DNA of 64,000 bases, taken from contig NZ_WXYO01000003.1 of assembly GCF_009901585.1 (NCBI RefSeq), forward strand, positions 310,001-374,000, given 5' to 3'. Positions 62,344 through 64,000 of this stretch are shown piece by piece. Position 1 is the first letter of the stretch; every line of letters begins with the position of its first letter. Source of the DNA: Poritiphilus flavus (GTDB lineage: Bacteria; Bacteroidota; Bacteroidia; Flavobacteriales; Flavobacteriaceae). The notes beneath the pieces are model-generated. The model searched no databases. It saw only the letters and a program-made list of their open reading frames with translations, and was not told where the DNA came from. The position numbers were made by a program, and so were the translations under genes.

Positions 62344-64000
62344 TTAAGCATTCAAAACCTCCAGCACCCGTTCAGGGGTGAAAGGCAGGTGCCTTAACCG
62401 TTTGCCGGTAAGTTTTAAAAAGGCGTTGGCTATTGCTCCGGCTACCATAGGTGTGGCCGTTTCACCAACACCCTCTGGAATCTCAGTGGATGGGATAATC
62501 GCAGTCTCTATGCTTTCCGGAACATCCTGGAATCGGAGCAGGTTATAATCGTGAAAATTGGACTGTTGTACTCTTCCGTCAACAATGGTAATCTGTTCTT
62601 TGAGTACACTACTCATACCCATGATTATTCCACCTTCCATCTGAGCCTTAACATTATCTGGCTGCACCACAACACCAGCGTCCAGAGCTATCCAGAATTT
62701 ATGCACCTTGATGTTGCCGGTATTTCGGTCTACGGAGATCTCACAGATCCCGGTACCCATAGAGCCGTGTTCCACAAAAGCCACGCCCTTTGCTCTGCCT
62801 TCAGCAACCGGGGAGCCCCAGCCGGAGATTTCGGCAGCTTTTTCAAGCGTTGCCAATGCCCTTGGCGATTTTGCCATTAGTTTTCTTCTCAAATCAACCG
62901 GGTCAATACTCTGGTCCAGGGCTATTTCATCCAACATGGACTCAATGGCGAATTTGTTAGGGCCATGTCCTACAGACCTCCAATGTTTCAACCTGATCCC
63001 ATGCGATGTCTCCCGCCATTCCACCAATTGATTGGGAATATCGTAATGGTCATTCCTTGCACCGCTGGTTACCAGTCTACCCCCATCGCCAACTACGCAA
63101 TGAGAAAAACCGCTGATATTTCCCTGAGCATCCGTACAGGCTTTTAGCCTTTGCAGTGAAAGAGGTCTGAATGTTCCGTAAGAAACATCATCTTCCCTGG
63201 TCCATATCAATTTTACGGGTAGCGGTGCCATCTCCTTAGCCAGAATGGCGCATTCATTGACAAAATCGTTCATACTCCTTCGCCCGAAACCTCCACCAAG
63301 GTACTGCAGATGAACGTTTACCTGTTCAGGTGGTACACCGACCAGATCCGGCACGCCTAATTTGGTATCCGGTCCTTGCTGACTACCTACCCATACGTCA
63401 GCACTTTTCTTATCTTCGGCCACCTGTATGACTGCGTTTAAAGGTTCCATTTGAGCGTGGTAGACATAATCATTCTTAAAGTCAACTTCATAGACTTTAG
63501 CCGCTTTTTTCATGGCTTGGCCTACATCGCCCAATTCAACAATGGCATCGCCCTTTTTTCTGCTGTCTGCGATCTGTTTGTATTCTGGATAAATATCCTG
63601 GGAATTAAATCCGGAAGCCTGGGCTTCGCTCCAATCTATTTGCAAACTTTTTTTGGCAGCCAAAGCCTCTTCAAGAGTTTTAGCCACTACGCCTATAGCA
63701 TAGTCAAAGGGAACCAGTTTGAGCACCCCTTCCATTGCGAGGATTTCGTCCTCGTTGGTAAGCGTTGGAGTGGCTGCGTTGAGCTTGCCTCTTTCCAAAA
63801 CCCCATAAACCATTTGGGGAAGGCGGAGGTCTATGGCAAATTGGGCACTTCCGTCTACTTTGGATGGAATCTCTGTACGAGGTATTTCCCGGCCAACCAA
63901 TCGGAAATCTTTTTGATCTTTAAAATCCGATTCGCTGAGATCAGGCAGGGTTTCAGGCATACTTAGATAGGGTACCAGGTCCCCATAACTTATTTTTCGA
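62344..64000 (-). CDS. Molybdopterin-binding subunit of an aldehyde/xanthine/isoquinoline oxidase family (5' end outside window)
   Basis: The last 551 codons; the frame continues past base 64000 (RKISYGDLVPYLS before the first internal Met), so an internal start at 63960 is not the real one. Landmarks of the large Mo-subunit are YHAQMEPLNAVIQV, LGGGFGRRSMNDFVNE, SVGHGPNKFAIESMLDE and GVGETATPMVAGAIANAF with the likely catalytic Glu. The pattern fits the isoquinoline 1-oxidoreductase beta-type subunit, which works with a [2Fe-2S] alpha subunit and is usually exported by Tat. The partner would lie outside the window. Confidence 0.9.
   Translation of the reverse strand, partial: RKISYGDLVPYLSMPETLPDLSESDFKDQKDFRLVGREIPRTEIPSKVDGSAQFAIDLRLPQMVYGVLERGKLNAATPTLTNEDEILAMEGVLKLVPFDYAIGVVAKTLEEALAAKKSLQIDWSEAQASGFNSQDIYPEYKQIADSRKKGDAIVELGDVGQAMKKAAKVYEVDFKNDYVYHAQMEPLNAVIQVAEDKKSADVWVGSQQGPDTKLGVPDLVGVPPEQVNVHLQYLGGGFGRRSMNDFVNECAILAKEMAPLPVKLIWTREDDVSYGTFRPLSLQRLKACTDAQGNISGFSHCVVGDGGRLVTSGARNDHYDIPNQLVEWRETSHGIRLKHWRSVGHGPNKFAIESMLDEIALDQSIDPVDLRRKLMAKSPRALATLEKAAEISGWGSPVAEGRAKGVAFVEHGSMGTGICEISVDRNTGNIKVHKFWIALDAGVVVQPDNVKAQMEGGIIMGMSSVLKEQITIVDGRVQQSNFHDYNLLRFQDVPESIETAIIPSTEIPEGVGETATPMVAGAIANAFLKLTGKRLRHLPFTPERVLEVLNA

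Overview
The window looks like a chromosomal segment of a Flavobacteriaceae bacterium (Bacteroidota). Evidence: recognisable start regions often carry the Bacteroidota -7 box TAnnTTTG and few carry Shine-Dalgarno sequences; exported proteins have short signal peptides ending in AQ or lipoboxes; families such as DUF6515, DUF4038, the five-LysM protein downstream of guaA and porin-like small beta-barrels are typical of the group. No tRNA, rRNA, insertion sequence, prophage or CRISPR array was recognised.

Layout. 1-8.4 kb: the start of a TPR protein, an exported GH65 alpha-glucosidase, then guaA, a LysM/receptor protein, an OsmC protein and a DUF922 protein. 8.4-13 kb: a sugar-phosphate-isomerase-like protein, DUF3820, pyrG, yidC and DUF6515. 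13.2-17.3 kb: a three-FAS1 lipoprotein, mnmA and an FMN-dependent monooxygenase. 17.3-29.6 kb: a minus-strand series (SCO1, TPR, alpha/beta hydrolase, DUF3500, a 1136-residue propeller/HEAT/cytochrome c lipoprotein, a GH140-like DUF4038 protein, an NTF2-like lipoprotein, an SDR and a membrane protein). 29.7-36.6 kb: a tightly overlapping MoxR-DUF58-DUF4350-DUF4129-membrane-SpoIIM operon with a divergent RDD gene and a TRIC-type channel. 38.8-46.5 kb: a nitroreductase, then a glgE-mak-glgB alpha-glucan operon. 46.6-55.1 kb: msrB, a DinB-like gene, lpdA, aroQ, five small outer-membrane barrels and xerD. 55.3-64 kb: a GH13 alpha-glucosidase, an M20 amidohydrolase, an ECF sigma factor with a membrane partner, plsC, a CoA-type NUDIX hydrolase, a cyclophilin lipoprotein and a truncated molybdopterin oxidase subunit.

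How genes work together. GlgE, maltokinase and GlgB form the maltose-1-phosphate route to alpha-glucan, although no trehalose synthase lies with them; the GH13 and GH65 enzymes could degrade related glucosides. The MoxR cluster probably encodes an AAA+ chaperone, its vWA-type partner and a membrane assembly.

The most unusual feature is the intergenic DNA. Several gaps (16.1, 37.3, 38.1-38.8, 39.4-40.2, 47.2-47.5, 48.0-48.7, 50.1 and 62.0-62.3 kb) are mosaics of degenerate short tandem arrays with fixed periods of 6, 7 or 8 bp (and 42 = 6 x 7 bp), mixed with palindromic elements. One roughly 70-bp element with a GGGGTT/AACCCC core occurs four times. A 192-bp near-identical direct repeat flanks the nitroreductase gene, and a roughly 146-bp inverted pair flanks the glg region. 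I think this is the best candidate for something undescribed here.
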